Source of the DNA: Chryseobacterium arthrosphaerae
GTDB taxonomy: Bacteria; Bacteroidota; Bacteroidia; Flavobacteriales; Weeksellaceae
DNA: 64,000 nt
NCBI RefSeq assembly: GCF_001684965.1
Contig: NZ_MAYG01000001.1
Coordinates: 1,984,001 to 2,048,000, forward strand
Direction: 5' to 3'
Numbering within the stretch: position 1 is the stretch's first letter; every line of letters starts with the position of its first letter. Positions 29,716 to 39,391 of this stretch are shown here, piece by piece. Position numbers and translations under genes: made by a program. The notes beneath the pieces are model-generated. The model ran no database searches and had not been told where the DNA came from. It worked only from the letters and a program-made list of their open reading frames with translations.

Positions 29716-32544
29716 TTACCAGATCATCTCAATAGGCTGTTCCCTTTCTGCAATTACTCTCAGTGATCTTGTCACATACAACCTCAGCGAGCAGTGTGCA
29801 TTCACTTTATAGATGGTTTGGTCATATAACCGGATTTCCATCGGATTACCATCCTCGCTAAAGTTATAAATAACTATTTGCTGCTTGGGAAAAATTTCCT
29901 TGAAATTGACAGTCATCTTGATATAGTTTCCAATAATATGGATAAGTCTGTTTCTATCATCAGCTATATCAAGATAGCTGGAAGAACCGAATTCATATTC
30001 ATGCGGATCCAATCTGATGGAATAATCAGATTCGTCATTAATGATTTCATCTGTCAGATTGGCTACCTTACCATTAGGAATAAATACGGTATTAGGATTT
30101 TCATCGTCTGATTTAAAGTTTCCACCGGCTTTTACAGATCCTTCTACGGTGAGCTTATCAGTCTCATTAGCTTTTCTTCCCATTCCGAAATGTTTCCATT
30201 TCCAATGAAAATTCAAACCTTCAAAATCATTATCTGTACCATAATCAGAACCATAAAAATAATATTCTTTTCTTTTTACGGCTACAAATTTTCTCAGCTT
30301 GGCATCTATAATACCTGATTCACCACTACCGGTATGGTTGTCTGCAATTACTAAGCCTGATCCTGTATTAACTGTAAAGTCTGAATTTAACTGTAAACCA
30401 TACTGAGCCATATATTTCCATTGCTCAATATTTGCTGCGGTAAAATCTGCCTGCGTCCAGAATTTATACCAGGGTGTCGTCCAACTTCCGTCAATTCCTT
30501 TTCTGATTTTCAGCATCGGAATACCTGAACCATTAATGCCACTCTGATTGGCAAATGCTAACTGATAGGACGAATCGCCTGTAGAGGCTGCTGTACCATC
30601 CCAGGGAGAGAAAGTCATTATCCCTGCGTAATTTCCGGCGCCTTCCAGGCCGGCACTTGTAGCATTGGCAAAATCAAATCTAACCCGTTTGGGTGTAGAG
30701 TTGGGTGCAATATCATCCGGATTTCTTGAACCGTCTCTTGAGGTTACAAAAAAGTTGGTAAGATTGACAGAATTATTTCCACTGATCGTTAGTAGCTGAC
30801 CGTTTTCACTTTCCGGAGTAGCGCTTAATTGAATCTGATTTTTGTTTACCGCATGGGTTCCCAGCGTTCCGTTCGGTATAACCGGACTTTGCAGAAAACT
30901 ATTGGTATTGGTAAAAGTCTGAACCCCATTCAGTGTGGCATAGTTGGCTAATTGGGTATTTAAAGTAGATTGGGTAATATAACTGGCGGGATTAAAATTT
31001 CCCGTATGGTAAACATCTCTCCAACCTGACCAGTTTGAATTTCCTGATCCTGCTGTAGAACCCCGGAATTTCATTCCTTTTCCTCCTCTCTCAATAGTAA
31101 GTTGCTGCCTGCCATCGGAAGAGTTCAGATTTAAAGTAGTTGTATAATTAAATCCAGATGTCGGGCTTTCCTGTCTGTAAATTCCTGATTCTGTAACATC
31201 CTCTAAAGCAAGTCCGCTTCTTAAATTTTTAAAAGGATTATGATTTCCTTCATGAAATATCGCCCATGACTGAGATCCATCTGCATTTTCTATCCTCGGA
31301 TCCAGCCCGTTAGTTCCTCTGTTAATATAGATTCCACCGCCGGATTTTTTATAGACCTTACCTTCTCCAAAGAAATTGACACCAGAATTATCCTGATTGA
31401 AATTAATATTTCTATCCGAATAAATTCCATTTACATTCAATGTATAGATGCTGCCAACTCCCGGATAATTAAAGTGAGTATTGGTGGCAGATTGAAGTAC
31501 CATATTGGGTAAAGAAGGGTTTCCCAGATACAGATTATCTCCCTGAGAATTCAGCACCTGACCTCCGGTTAAATTATCTGATCCCAATAATCCTATATTA
31601 CCATTTAAAGTTCCATTCTGAGAATACCTGAGGTAAGCGCCATTGTTCTGGCTTCCCGGAACTCTAAACAGAATCTGGTCCCCATAAGTTCCATCCCATG
31701 ATGTAGAGAGTAATTTTTTCTGGTTATACGAATCTCCAACAGTAATTAAATCAGATAGGCCGCCATTGAAATGAATGGTTTCATTCTTAGCATAAAAAGC
31801 TTCTTTTATCCTGGAAAATACAGAGCTGTTGATTTCATAAATTTCAGCAAACGCCAGACAAAATTCCATTGCAGTATCCGGACCATGAACATAAACATGG
31901 CCTCCGTTCCCAAAATTGGTTCCGGTTCCACATATCACTGCTCTCACATAAGTTTCCCATTTACCGGTTCCTGCCCTGGGGGTTAACCAATTCACTGAAG
32001 CATTATCTCCCATGTAGTTTTCAGCATTATTAAATGAGTATCCTACAGGAAGTTTAGCCATAAACTTTTGAATAAATATAGCGTTGGTTCTGGCAATAAA
32101 TCCCAGTATAAACCCACCTAGCCCCGGAGTAGCTCCACCGCCGTTATAATTAAATCTTAACTGCATTCCTGATTTATTCGGAAGATTAGGGGCAGCTTCC
32201 CGGGTCATCGTTACATTACCATTACCCAAATTATTATAAATACCTATACTATTGGTTCCATACCTGAATTCTTCATCTCCGTATAAAGGATAAGCTCCCT
32301 GTAATGCAAGATTAAGTAGAGAAAACGGCCCCATCTGCGGATTAGCCACTGACAGTCTATCCCATCCGGAATATACCGTATTTTGGAAACCTACAGTTTT
32401 AGTAGCATCTATTGTTTGAGTAGTATTGGTGGTGACGTACTCTTTATTATCTAAAGAACCATCAGCCTTTAAAAACTGGGCGGCTGTACCGCCCATTACT
32501 CTATAGCCTTTAGAGGTGTTATAATATGAGTATTTAACGTCCAT
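29716..32544 (-). CDS. Phage tail-fibre-like protein (942 residues)
   Basis: Starts with MDVKYSYYNTSKGYRVMGGT, a short N-terminal module shared with the upstream gene product. The body is a beta-rich repeat architecture typical of tail fibres: IFHEGNHNPFKNLRSGL, DVYHTGNFNPASYI, long Asn/Gly/Ser-rich stretches and repeated xxLNTQLANYATLNGVQ segments. The C-terminus (about 830-942, with VFIPNGKVANL and FKEIFPKQQIVIYNF) is compact and may be a trimerisation or receptor-binding tip. It is the last gene of a minus-strand trio, with 1 bp separating it from the gene before it. No capsid or portal genes are near, so it belongs to a tail-like particle or to a remnant. Confidence 0.75.
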   Translation of the reverse strand: MDVKYSYYNTSKGYRVMGGTAAQFLKADGSLDNKEYVTTNTTQTIDATKTVGFQNTVYSGWDRLSVANPQMGPFSLLNLALQGAYPLYGDEEFRYGTNSIGIYNNLGNGNVTMTREAAPNLPNKSGMQLRFNYNGGGATPGLGGFILGFIARTNAIFIQKFMAKLPVGYSFNNAENYMGDNASVNWLTPRAGTGKWETYVRAVICGTGTNFGNGGHVYVHGPDTAMEFCLAFAEIYEINSSVFSRIKEAFYAKNETIHFNGGLSDLITVGDSYNQKKLLSTSWDGTYGDQILFRVPGSQNNGAYLRYSQNGTLNGNIGLLGSDNLTGGQVLNSQGDNLYLGNPSLPNMVLQSATNTHFNYPGVGSIYTLNVNGIYSDRNINFNQDNSGVNFFGEGKVYKKSGGGIYINRGTNGLDPRIENADGSQSWAIFHEGNHNPFKNLRSGLALEDVTESGIYRQESPTSGFNYTTTLNLNSSDGRQQLTIERGGKGMKFRGSTAGSGNSNWSGWRDVYHTGNFNPASYITQSTLNTQLANYATLNGVQTFTNTNSFLQSPVIPNGTLGTHAVNKNQIQLSATPESENGQLLTISGNNSVNLTNFFVTSRDGSRNPDDIAPNSTPKRVRFDFANATSAGLEGAGNYAGIMTFSPWDGTAASTGDSSYQLAFANQSGINGSGIPMLKIRKGIDGSWTTPWYKFWTQADFTAANIEQWKYMAQYGLQLNSDFTVNTGSGLVIADNHTGSGESGIIDAKLRKFVAVKRKEYYFYGSDYGTDNDFEGLNFHWKWKHFGMGRKANETDKLTVEGSVKAGGNFKSDDENPNTVFIPNGKVANLTDEIINDESDYSIRLDPHEYEFGSSSYLDIADDRNRLIHIIGNYIKMTVNFKEIFPKQQIVIYNFSEDGNPMEIRLYDQTIYKVNAHCSLRLYVTRSLRVIAEREQPIEMIW

Positions 32545-32545
32545 T

Positions 32546-33964
32546 TTAAATATCTTTACGGGTTACTGTTACAGATACAGGATTAGGCAGGGCAGAATCA
32601 AATTCAATATCAATTTTATTCGGATCGGTTAGTTTTATCCTGCCATCTATTTGATAAAAAGTTACGGTATCATACATGACAACATCTACATTTCTGGAGC
32701 CCAGGTTGTGGGTCACCGCTGCAGTTCCGGAAATAGAAGTGGTGTATGATCTTACAACATTGGTTGCTGCAGTCACCCTACCTTTGGCATCCACTGTAAC
32801 CTGATCGTAGGTACCGGCAGCTACTCCTGTTGCCGCTAATGTCAATGCTCCGGTTACATTGGCCGAACCGTCAAAGGTTGTTGTCCATGAAGCATCACCT
32901 GTAGCAGAAATTGTTCTTGGTGTGGTCAGTTTTGCAGCAGATCCGGTTGTATTGATTGCTGCAGTGCCTGTAAGTAATGTTGCAGGAACAGCTGTCACAG
33001 GAACCGTCACATTCCCCGAACCGTCAATAGTCTGTGCAGTTGCGGTAACTCCGGAAAGTGTAATCGTTCTCGGTGCCGTCCATTTTGTAGCAGAAAGAAC
33101 ATTTTTCGCTGCATCTGCTGTGTTATCTACATTCCCTAACCCTACATGGGACTTGTTTAAGACCACAACTCCTGTTAATCCATTGACAGAGTCTACAGCC
33201 CCGGAGGTGATATAAACGAAGGTAGTTCCGGTCCATCGGTAAGTCTTGTTATTGTCAAGAGATACATAAATTTTACCTGTTTCTCCGGCAAGCAGATTGG
33301 TATAAGCGGCTTCTTTGTAAAACTTGCCGTCAGCAACTTTGTAATATCCTTCCAAAACATCATCCACGTAAGATGGCAGCTGAGATGCAGGCACCTGCCC
33401 TGATGCATCCAGTGAAGCCACTCCATTCGCTGTACCTTTTTGTGATAGCGGGATATAATTAGCCAGATCCGCCGAGGTAGGCATAGAGCCCAGAGATACC
33501 GTTATTCCGTTGGTTGTCTGGGTAATTCCTGTCACCACATTCCCTGAACCGGAAGTAGTAACCGGTAAAGAAAACGTAGTCCCTGTCAATGTAAGACCAT
33601 TCCCTGCCGTGTAAGTGGTATCTGTAGACGCTAATGTGATGGTAGTTCCGGATTGGGTCACTGCCATATTAGCACCTGCCGCAAGGGTAATATCCCCGGA
33701 AACCAGAGAACCGGATGCGCCACCTTTTAATCTGGTAATGGTGTCTGGCGTTGTAAATGACCTGTTGGCTGACAAATCATAAGATGTCCCGTTAATTGTT
33801 AAAGTTCGTGTTTTAGGCACATAATCCAGGGGATTTAAATTTCCGTCATGCCAGAAAGAACTGATGGGTCTTGTGCCGCCTCCGGCAGTTAAAATATCAT
33901 TGTCTGTTTTTCCTTCGATTTTGTATCCAACAGAGCTTCGATAATAAGCGTATTTAATGTCCAT
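32546..33964 (-). CDS. Tail-fibre-like protein (472 residues)
   Basis: N-terminal module MDIKYAYYRSSVGYKIEGKT is near-identical in pattern to that of the next gene. It is followed by FWHDGNLNPLDYVPKTRTLTING, a common tail-fibre linker. Most of the middle is Thr/Gly/Ser/Val-rich beta repeats (TVSLGSMPTSADLANYIP, GQVPASQLPSYVDDVLEGYYK). A conserved C-terminal domain (about 400-472, ISGTAAVTHNLGSRNVDVVMYDTVTFYQIDG...) resembles the end of the preceding protein. It is 2 bp from its neighbour on each side or less, so it is an operon. Likely a fibre or fibre-adaptor protein. Confidence 0.75.
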   Translation of the reverse strand: MDIKYAYYRSSVGYKIEGKTDNDILTAGGGTRPISSFWHDGNLNPLDYVPKTRTLTINGTSYDLSANRSFTTPDTITRLKGGASGSLVSGDITLAAGANMAVTQSGTTITLASTDTTYTAGNGLTLTGTTFSLPVTTSGSGNVVTGITQTTNGITVSLGSMPTSADLANYIPLSQKGTANGVASLDASGQVPASQLPSYVDDVLEGYYKVADGKFYKEAAYTNLLAGETGKIYVSLDNNKTYRWTGTTFVYITSGAVDSVNGLTGVVVLNKSHVGLGNVDNTADAAKNVLSATKWTAPRTITLSGVTATAQTIDGSGNVTVPVTAVPATLLTGTAAINTTGSAAKLTTPRTISATGDASWTTTFDGSANVTGALTLAATGVAAGTYDQVTVDAKGRVTAATNVVRSYTTSISGTAAVTHNLGSRNVDVVMYDTVTFYQIDGRIKLTDPNKIDIEFDSALPNPVSVTVTRKDI

Positions 33965-33966
33965 AA

Positions 33967-34806
33967 TTATATTTTTTTGATTGTTAGCTGAATTATATTG
34001 GGAGGTAAAGAATCGAATAACACTTCAATAGTATTGGCATCTATCCGCCTTACCTTAATGGGGACTGTAAACATCGTAACGGTGTCATAGGCATCAATCA
34101 CAAAACTGAATGTATCAAGGTTGTGCTGTATCCTGGAGTCTCCCCTCACTCTCTCTTCGTGTCTGATTTTTTCAGCAGCGGCTTCGTCTTCAATATTTTT
34201 AATTTTATCATATATCAAGTCATTAAGCTGATTCTGATAGGTGACAGCGCCCCAGTTCGAATAGCTTCCTGTCAGCTTGATCTTATCATCAAAGATTCCA
34301 TGCATCACGGTCTCTTTAAGCCATTCTATCTGGGTTCTGTTCTCTTTGATGTAGCTGACGATTTTCTGAATGTCATCAAGATTGACGTCATCAGAAGCAA
34401 GCATTGCATTGATTTCTGCAATATGTTCAAGCATTTCATTATCCTTCGCCTGAAGCATATTCACAAACTCCCTGATCTGCTCTTTTGTATAGACATTTCC
34501 TGCCTCTCCGTCTCCATCCACAGTTGCTGCCCATTTCATTTTTAGCTTTTCTTTCCATTCGGCTACATGGGCTGCTGTAAGATTGGACGCATTAAGTTTT
34601 GCCAGGACCTGATGATGTGCATTTTCATCTTCCAGGTGATCTGCAGACAGTGTTTTCCGGAAGGCTTCCTGCAAGCCCGCCACCTCATCCATCCTGATGT
34701 TTTCGTCTAAATGACGGAATGAAGAAAAGGTCTCCTTAAACTGATGTTCCGTAGGAATATCGCCTTTTTCAAACCAGCTGAAAATTATATTTAAAGGTGT
34801 ACTCAT
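33967..34806 (-). CDS. Fibre-locus first gene: coiled protein with FExGxxPTxxQF motif
   Basis: The protein has 279 residues. N-terminus IIFSWFEKGDIPTEHQFKETFSSFRH carries the motif F-E-x-G-x-x-P-T-x-x-Q-F-x(5)-S-x-R, also found at the start of the three proteins encoded at 58579-61428. A long helical, charged region (about 40-235) follows. A C-terminal beta domain (DAYDTVTMFTVPIKVRRIDANTIEVLFDSLPPNIIQLTIKK) shares VxMYDTVTF-type residues with the end of the 472-residue fibre protein. It is first in the fibre operon. I infer a fibre-attachment or baseplate-side role from the shared motif and gene order; it is not an established family for me. Confidence 0.65.
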   Translation of the reverse strand: MSTPLNIIFSWFEKGDIPTEHQFKETFSSFRHLDENIRMDEVAGLQEAFRKTLSADHLEDENAHHQVLAKLNASNLTAAHVAEWKEKLKMKWAATVDGDGEAGNVYTKEQIREFVNMLQAKDNEMLEHIAEINAMLASDDVNLDDIQKIVSYIKENRTQIEWLKETVMHGIFDDKIKLTGSYSNWGAVTYQNQLNDLIYDKIKNIEDEAAAEKIRHEERVRGDSRIQHNLDTFSFVIDAYDTVTMFTVPIKVRRIDANTIEVLFDSLPPNIIQLTIKKI

Positions 34807-35085
34807 GATTATTGAAATTAGTTTTGATAAAAATTGATGATTCGGGAAATGCCTGCGTGATGACAGGTAACCGCCTTGAATGAAATACAGTATTGTTGGG
34901 GCGATTTTTTGATCTCACCCTTCTTTTATCATTCTATCTTTTACTGAATTACTCATATGATCATCATCAGGAAGACCACATGGCTGTCATTTTTTGCAAT
35001 TTATTTGAGACCAGCAACAGCATTTATATTTTTTCTGTTGGCTCCGTATATATTTTTGCCCCGGTGACGGTTCACATTCTTCAGC
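34807..35085. other. Gene-free leader between fibre operon and 112-bp repeats
   Basis: AT-rich; no promoter match on the minus strand for the fibre operon that I can support. The 74-codon plus-strand frame at 34893 ends inside the repeats and is not called. Confidence 0.3.
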
Positions 35086-35380
35086 GCTCAAATTTCATCT
35101 TTCTTTCGCTCTTATAAAAGTTTTCAGGCCTCTCTATTCTGTAGTTGCAGCAGACTTTACTTTTCTGAAATGGAATGATATTTTCTGTAATTACAGGGCT
35201 CAAAATTCATTGTTTTTTATTTCAAATCCAAGTTTTCCGACCTCTCCATTCTGTAGCTGCAGTAAACTTTATTTTTTTTCGCAACGGAATGATACTTATT
35301 GAATTACAGCGCTCAAAATTTATTATTTTTTATTTCGCATACAAGTTTTACGGCCTCTCTGTTCTGTAGTTGCAGTAGCT
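35086..35380. repeat. Tandem ~112-bp repeat, three units, upstream of fibre operon
   Basis: Units begin with GCTCAAA(A)TTCAT-like sequence at 35086, 35198 and 35311 (the last is shorter). Each carries AAGTTTT, then CCTCTC and the core (T/C/G)xTTCTGTAGTTGCAG. Cores lie at 35135-35150, 35247-35262 and 35360-35375, a spacing of 112 and 113. The same unit recurs at 60470-60547 and 61504-61690. On the minus strand several units contain an ATG followed by a very short open frame. The stretch lies 5' of the minus-strand fibre operon and has no gene. Confidence 0.8.
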
Positions 35381-35555
35381 TATACAAGCAGCCCCATTGT
35401 TTTCAGCCCGGTCATCAGAAAGTGGCATCAGGTTTCAGGCAGATTACTGAGAAATATCAGATGAAATATTATAATAAACTTTCGTATTTTTATAGAACTT
35501 AATCCATTTTTTGCCAACTGAACGTAATGGTAAGGAAGGCCAACACTAGTTATTC

Positions 35556-36071
35556 ATGAAAAAATTAAATCCAGGTTATTTCAAATTCTTCTTTTTCAGA
35601 TATGGTATCATTGTTATTCTTGTTTTTGTGGTATCAATACTGATTTATTGCATCAGCAAAGAGGAAGATGATCCTGTGAAACTGGCTTTTCCCAATATAC
35701 TGGCCCTTCTGTTTTTCATATTGATATGTGTATCAGAATACCGGATGCTGGAAAAAAATCTTCCCCCTGCCGATGTTTTCCTGACAGATGACGGCCTCAT
35801 CATTAACGGAATATCCTACTCTTCCGGGCAAATAGAAGAACTTACCTATATGCCTGTAAGAAACACGCTGAATAAATTTCCGTCGTATTTCTTTGAAATT
35901 AAAACCAGTGATGGCGCCGTTTTTTATTTTCTGGACAGAGACCCGAGCTGGAATGGCGAATCAGCTGTTATGAAATTATTGAACGGGCATCCTCTTTTCG
36001 CTTCAAAAACAAAAAGAAGAGAGGAATCTTCGGAGGGTTTTTCCGTGTTTAAAAAGCAGAAACAGTTGTAA
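35556..36071 (+). CDS. Two-helix membrane protein, unknown
   Basis: A 171-residue protein with two transmembrane helices (about 13-34, GIIVILVFVVSILIYCI; about 44-62, FPNILALLFFILICVSEY). A soluble C-terminal domain follows (about 70-150, with DVFLTDDGLIINGISYSSGQIEELTY and FFEIKTSDGAVFYF) that looks like a small PH-like beta fold, and then a basic tail. The layout recalls bacterial PH-domain membrane proteins, but I cannot name a family. It is monocistronic or co-transcribed with the PhzF-like gene 69 bp downstream. Confidence 0.65.
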   Translation: MKKLNPGYFKFFFFRYGIIVILVFVVSILIYCISKEEDDPVKLAFPNILALLFFILICVSEYRMLEKNLPPADVFLTDDGLIINGISYSSGQIEELTYMPVRNTLNKFPSYFFEIKTSDGAVFYFLDRDPSWNGESAVMKLLNGHPLFASKTKRREESSEGFSVFKKQKQL

Positions 36072-36140
36072 AAAATCAACCCCAAACAAAATATTATTTT
36101 TCATCTTTATTAATTAATTACAGACTTAAATTTTCCCATC

Positions 36141-36929
36141 ATGAAATTAGAATTATATCAGATAGATGCATTTACAGAAGAGATTTTCCATGGAAATCCT
36201 GCCTGCGTTGTTCCATTAAAAAGCTGGCTGCCCGATGAGATCCTTTTAAAAATAGCCCGTGAAAATGCCGTGGCAGAAACAGCCTTCTTTATCGATAACG
36301 GCAATACCATTCATCTGAGATGGTTTACCCCTGAAATTGAAATGGATTTATGCGGACATGCCACTCTGGCTACCGCCCACTGCCTGGCTTCCCTCTTAAA
36401 CTATCAGCACAGCAGAATCATTTTTGAAACCAAAAGTGGTGAACTGACCGTTGATATAAAAGACGGATTTTATTATATGGATTTTCCGTCAAGAATGCCT
36501 GAACCTTCTACCCTTCCGGACACTATTGCCCAGTCTCTCAATATACAGCCAAAAGAAGTCTTCCGGTCAAGAGATTATGTTTTGGTATATGAGTCTGAAG
36601 ACGACATCAGAAAAATCAGTGTTGAAAGATCCGTTTTTGACCTTATCAACCTGGACCCCGGAGGCGTTGTAGTAACAGCAGCAGGTACTGACAGTGATTT
36701 TGTTTCAAGATATTTTACCCCGCAGTCTTCCATTCTTGAAGATCCTGTAACCGGTTCTGCCCACTGCTCACTCATCCCGTTCTGGTCATCAAGATTGGAA
36801 AAAGATACACTTTTTGCCCGCCAGCTTTCTGAAAGAGGCGGCCAGCTTTATTGTGAAAACAAAAATGAAAGGGTAATTGTGGCCGGTAAAGCCAGAACAT
36901 ATTCAATAGGACATCTGTGGATAGAATAA
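36141..36929 (+). CDS. PhzF-family isomerase/epimerase-like protein
   Basis: The protein has 262 residues, the usual length for PhzF/YddE proteins. It has the family start LYQIDAFTEEIFHGNPACVVPL, the catalytic-glutamate region ARENAVAETAFF (Glu about 46), the substrate loop RWFTPEIEMDLCGHATLATAH (about 60-82) and the C-terminal DPVTGSAHCSLIPFW (about 202-216). The fold is a diaminopimelate-epimerase-like double domain. PhzF itself isomerises a phenazine precursor, but no phenazine genes are here and most bacterial homologues have unknown substrates. Confidence 0.88.
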   Translation: MKLELYQIDAFTEEIFHGNPACVVPLKSWLPDEILLKIARENAVAETAFFIDNGNTIHLRWFTPEIEMDLCGHATLATAHCLASLLNYQHSRIIFETKSGELTVDIKDGFYYMDFPSRMPEPSTLPDTIAQSLNIQPKEVFRSRDYVLVYESEDDIRKISVERSVFDLINLDPGGVVVTAAGTDSDFVSRYFTPQSSILEDPVTGSAHCSLIPFWSSRLEKDTLFARQLSERGGQLYCENKNERVIVAGKARTYSIGHLWIE

Positions 36930-37059
36930 TGTACTCTGATCAGACGGAAGGATTGGAGGAAGAACAGTTTTTTTTAAACGCAAAGTTCATTTTTTAGTAT
37001 GCTGAATTTTAGCAGGAAAATGATAGTAATAAATCTTTGCGTTAACTCTTTAGCTTAAC

Positions 37060-37223
37060 CCCGCTGCCGCACGAATCCTTTCGTGTGGTCTAAGCATATA
37101 AACATCCAGCTAATCTAAAGCAAAACTTACGGAATATAATCCTTCAAGATGCTAGAAGATAAAAAACTGTGAGGAAGTTATTGAAGTAAAAACCACACGA
37201 TACAATCGTGCGGTAGCGATGGG
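37060..37223 (+). repeat. ~165-bp interspersed element with hairpin ends, copy 1
   Basis: The left end has CCGCACGA-atcctt-TCGTGTGG and the right end CCACACGA-tacaa-TCGTGCGG followed by TAGCGATGGGA. Each end is an imperfect hairpin and the two ends are inverted repeats of each other. The interior is conserved between copies (TTACGGAATATAATCCTTCAAGAT, GAGGAAGTTATTGAAGTAAAA, each quoted only as landmarks). This is REPIN/MITE-like structure: two REP-type hairpins in inverted orientation with a GTAG at one foot. It bounds the AT-rich island on its left; 36930-37059 otherwise holds nothing notable. Confidence 0.8.
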
Positions 37224-37322
37224 ATTTTTTTATGCATGAACTTCAAAGACTTTTCTCTGAAAGCTTTAAAATTTCCGTAAAAATACTTAGTAATCGTTTT
37301 CAGAAGATTTTTATTTTTGCCA

Positions 37323-37369
37323 TTTACGGAAAACCGTAAAGCCATGAAATAATGTATTTTGTATATTTG
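37323..37369 (+). promoter_or_regulatory. Promoter and palindrome upstream of the island operon
   Basis: TTTACGGAAAACCGTAAA (37323-37340) is a perfect 7-bp dyad around AAAA. A TATATTTG -7 element follows at 37362-37369, 40 bases before the ATG. The same pair, dyad then TATATT(T/C)G at nearly equal spacing, precedes the small gene at 55652. Confidence 0.6.
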
Positions 37370-37409
37370 AAAAATGCATGTTTGAAGCAAAATTAACACT
37401 CCTAAAACC

Positions 37410-38540
37410 ATGAATAAGTTAAATATAAAATCAAATTTATTAGATCACTCTGAAGCTAAGGTCAGATTACTGGGAGAATATTTAAAAAGATACTTAAGCA
37501 TTATAAGTAATGACGGATTTACTGAAAAAATTTATATCTATGATCTTTTCTGTGGACAAGGCAAATATGAAAATGGTGGTTATGGAAGTCCATTAGTAGC
37601 ATTAAAAAATGTTAGAGATATTTTTTTTAGTGTTATTAATCAAAAAGATTCTAAGCTTCCAAAAATAGATTGTTTTTTTAATGACATTGAAGAAATGAAA
37701 ACTATTATTCTTGAAAATGTTATTAAAGAAAAAAAACTACATTATCCAAATATTGGTAATTTAACTATTACCAATAATGATTATAAAGATGAAATAAAAA
37801 TTTTAAAGAATAAATTTAGAGAGTATAAAAAAGAAAAGGCTTTTGTTTTTATAGATCCTTATGGTTATAAAGAATTAAAAGCTAATGATATTAAAGAATT
37901 GATAGGAACACATAAAAAAAGTGAGATTTTATTATGGCTTCCTATACAATTTATGTATCGATTCGCAGACAAAGAAGCACCAGATGTTTTAAAAACTCTC
38001 ATTTCTGATCTACAAATTAATGAAGAAGTAAAAATATTAAATAATGTTTGGGATTTTATTTATTCTTTAAAAAAAGGATTTCAAAATTATTTAGGGAATG
38101 ATTATTTTGTTGATAATTTTACTCTTAAGAAAGAAGAGAATACAGTTTTTTGTTTGTATTTCTTTACATCACATATCAAAGGATTTGAAAAAATGTTAGA
38201 GTCCAAGTGGGAAATTGATGCAGAAGAAGGAAGAGGATGGGAATATTCTGGCAATACTCCCTCATTATTTTTTGACCAAAAGACTAATAGATTGGAAGAA
38301 CTTTTAAAGATATTTTTAAAGTCTGAAAGAAAATTTAATTATGATTTGTATGAGTTTACTCTCCAAGCTGGCTTTCTAACTAAACATTCAACTGAAATAC
38401 TAACAGACTGGCAAAATCGTGGTTTATTGGAAGTAGTTGTAACAGATACAAATTTACAAGCTAGAAAAAGATCATTTTATATAAAATACTTTAAAGCTGG
38501 TACAAAAGATAGAAAAAAGGTCTACTATATTTTAAAATAA
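37410..38540 (+). CDS. tcmP: Three-Cys-motif partner protein (TcmP family)
   Basis: A 376-residue protein. It begins [19 protein letters not shown], followed by [25 protein letters not shown] (about 42-66), which resembles the SAM-binding motif I of Rossmann methyltransferases. [12 protein letters not shown] (about 146-157) occupies the position of a D-P-x-x catalytic/structural motif. The family (TIGR04474 type) is defined by its constant association with a three-Cys Gp37/Gp68 protein, and exactly that gene follows 10 bp downstream. Biochemical role is not established; a nucleic-acid-modifying enzyme is my inference from the motifs and company. Confidence 0.85.
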   Translation: MNKLNIKSNLLDHSEAKVRLLGEYLKRYLSIISNDGFTEKIYIYDLFCGQGKYENGGYGSPLVALKNVRDIFFSVINQKDSKLPKIDCFFNDIEEMKTIILENVIKEKKLHYPNIGNLTITNNDYKDEIKILKNKFREYKKEKAFVFIDPYGYKELKANDIKELIGTHKKSEILLWLPIQFMYRFADKEAPDVLKTLISDLQINEEVKILNNVWDFIYSLKKGFQNYLGNDYFVDNFTLKKEENTVFCLYFFTSHIKGFEKMLESKWEIDAEEGRGWEYSGNTPSLFFDQKTNRLEELLKIFLKSERKFNYDLYEFTLQAGFLTKHSTEILTDWQNRGLLEVVVTDTNLQARKRSFYIKYFKAGTKDRKKVYYILK

Positions 38541-38550
38541 CAATACAATA

Positions 38551-39276
38551 ATGGCACAATCTAGTATAGAATGGACAGAAATGACTTGGAACCCTACGAC
38601 AGGCTGTGATAAGATTTCAGCAGGTTGTAAATTTTGCTATGCCGAAATCATGTCCAAGAGACTACAGTCAATGGGTATCGAAAAATATAAAGATAATTTT
38701 GAGATCAGAACACATGAAGAAGCCTTAAAAATCCCCTACACTTGGAGGAATTCTAAGGTTGTATTTGTAAATTCGATGAGTGATTTATTTCATAAAGATA
38801 TACCTCTTGATTTTATAAAGAAAGTTTTCAAAGTAATGAATAATAATCCTCAACATGTTTTTCAAATTTTGACAAAGCGCGCAGAAAGATTATTAGAACT
38901 CCATGCTGAACTGAAATGGACTCATAATATTTGGATGGGAGTTTCTGTAGAAAATGAGAAAGTAAAAGGACGAATTGATTATTTAAGACAAACAAATGCG
39001 AGAGTTAAATTTCTATCATTAGAACCTTTAATTGGACCATTACCAAATTTAAATCTTGAAAGAATTGACTGGGTCATTGTTGGGGGCGAAAGTGGTCATA
39101 AGCCAAGACCAATTGATGCAGATTGGGTTATAGATATTCAAGAGCAATGTGAAAAAAATGAAGTGGCTTTCTTTTTTAAACAGTGGGGAGGAAAAAACAA
39201 AAAAGCAAGTGGTCGTATTCTAAATGGAAGAACCTATGATGAAATGCCTGAAATTGAATTACAACGTAGTGTATAA
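38551..39276 (+). CDS. Gp37/Gp68 family three-Cys-motif protein (DUF5131)
   Basis: A 241-residue protein. The N-terminus [15 protein letters not shown]6-C-x2-CYAE (Cys19, Cys26, Cys29) is the hallmark three-Cys motif. It is followed by [46 protein letters not shown] and [14 protein letters not shown], all standard blocks of the phage Gp37/Gp68 family, and FFFKQWGG near the end. The three Cys and the barrel-like block pattern suggest an iron-sulphur or radical-SAM-like protein, but the spacing differs from the classical CxxxCxxC. It pairs with the upstream TcmP protein. Confidence 0.88.
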   Translation: MAQSSIEWTEMTWNPTTGCDKISAGCKFCYAEIMSKRLQSMGIEKYKDNFEIRTHEEALKIPYTWRNSKVVFVNSMSDLFHKDIPLDFIKKVFKVMNNNPQHVFQILTKRAERLLELHAELKWTHNIWMGVSVENEKVKGRIDYLRQTNARVKFLSLEPLIGPLPNLNLERIDWVIVGGESGHKPRPIDADWVIDIQEQCEKNEVAFFFKQWGGKNKKASGRILNGRTYDEMPEIELQRSV

Positions 39277-39391
39277 AAACTAAATATTATTTTTTGATAT
39301 TATAAATTACATCAAAGCATATTCATTTCAATAAAACAAATGGGATTAATATCTTTTCCCATTACATATAATTAATAACCAACAAAAAAAT

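Noticed and set aside
29716..35380. Diversity-generating retroelement at the fibre genes
   Set aside because: No reverse transcriptase, no template/variable repeat pair; the 112-bp repeats lie outside the coding regions.
34893..35502. Short plus-strand frames across the 112-bp repeats
   Set aside because: They start and stop within repeat units and change frame from unit to unit, so they are by-products of the repeats.
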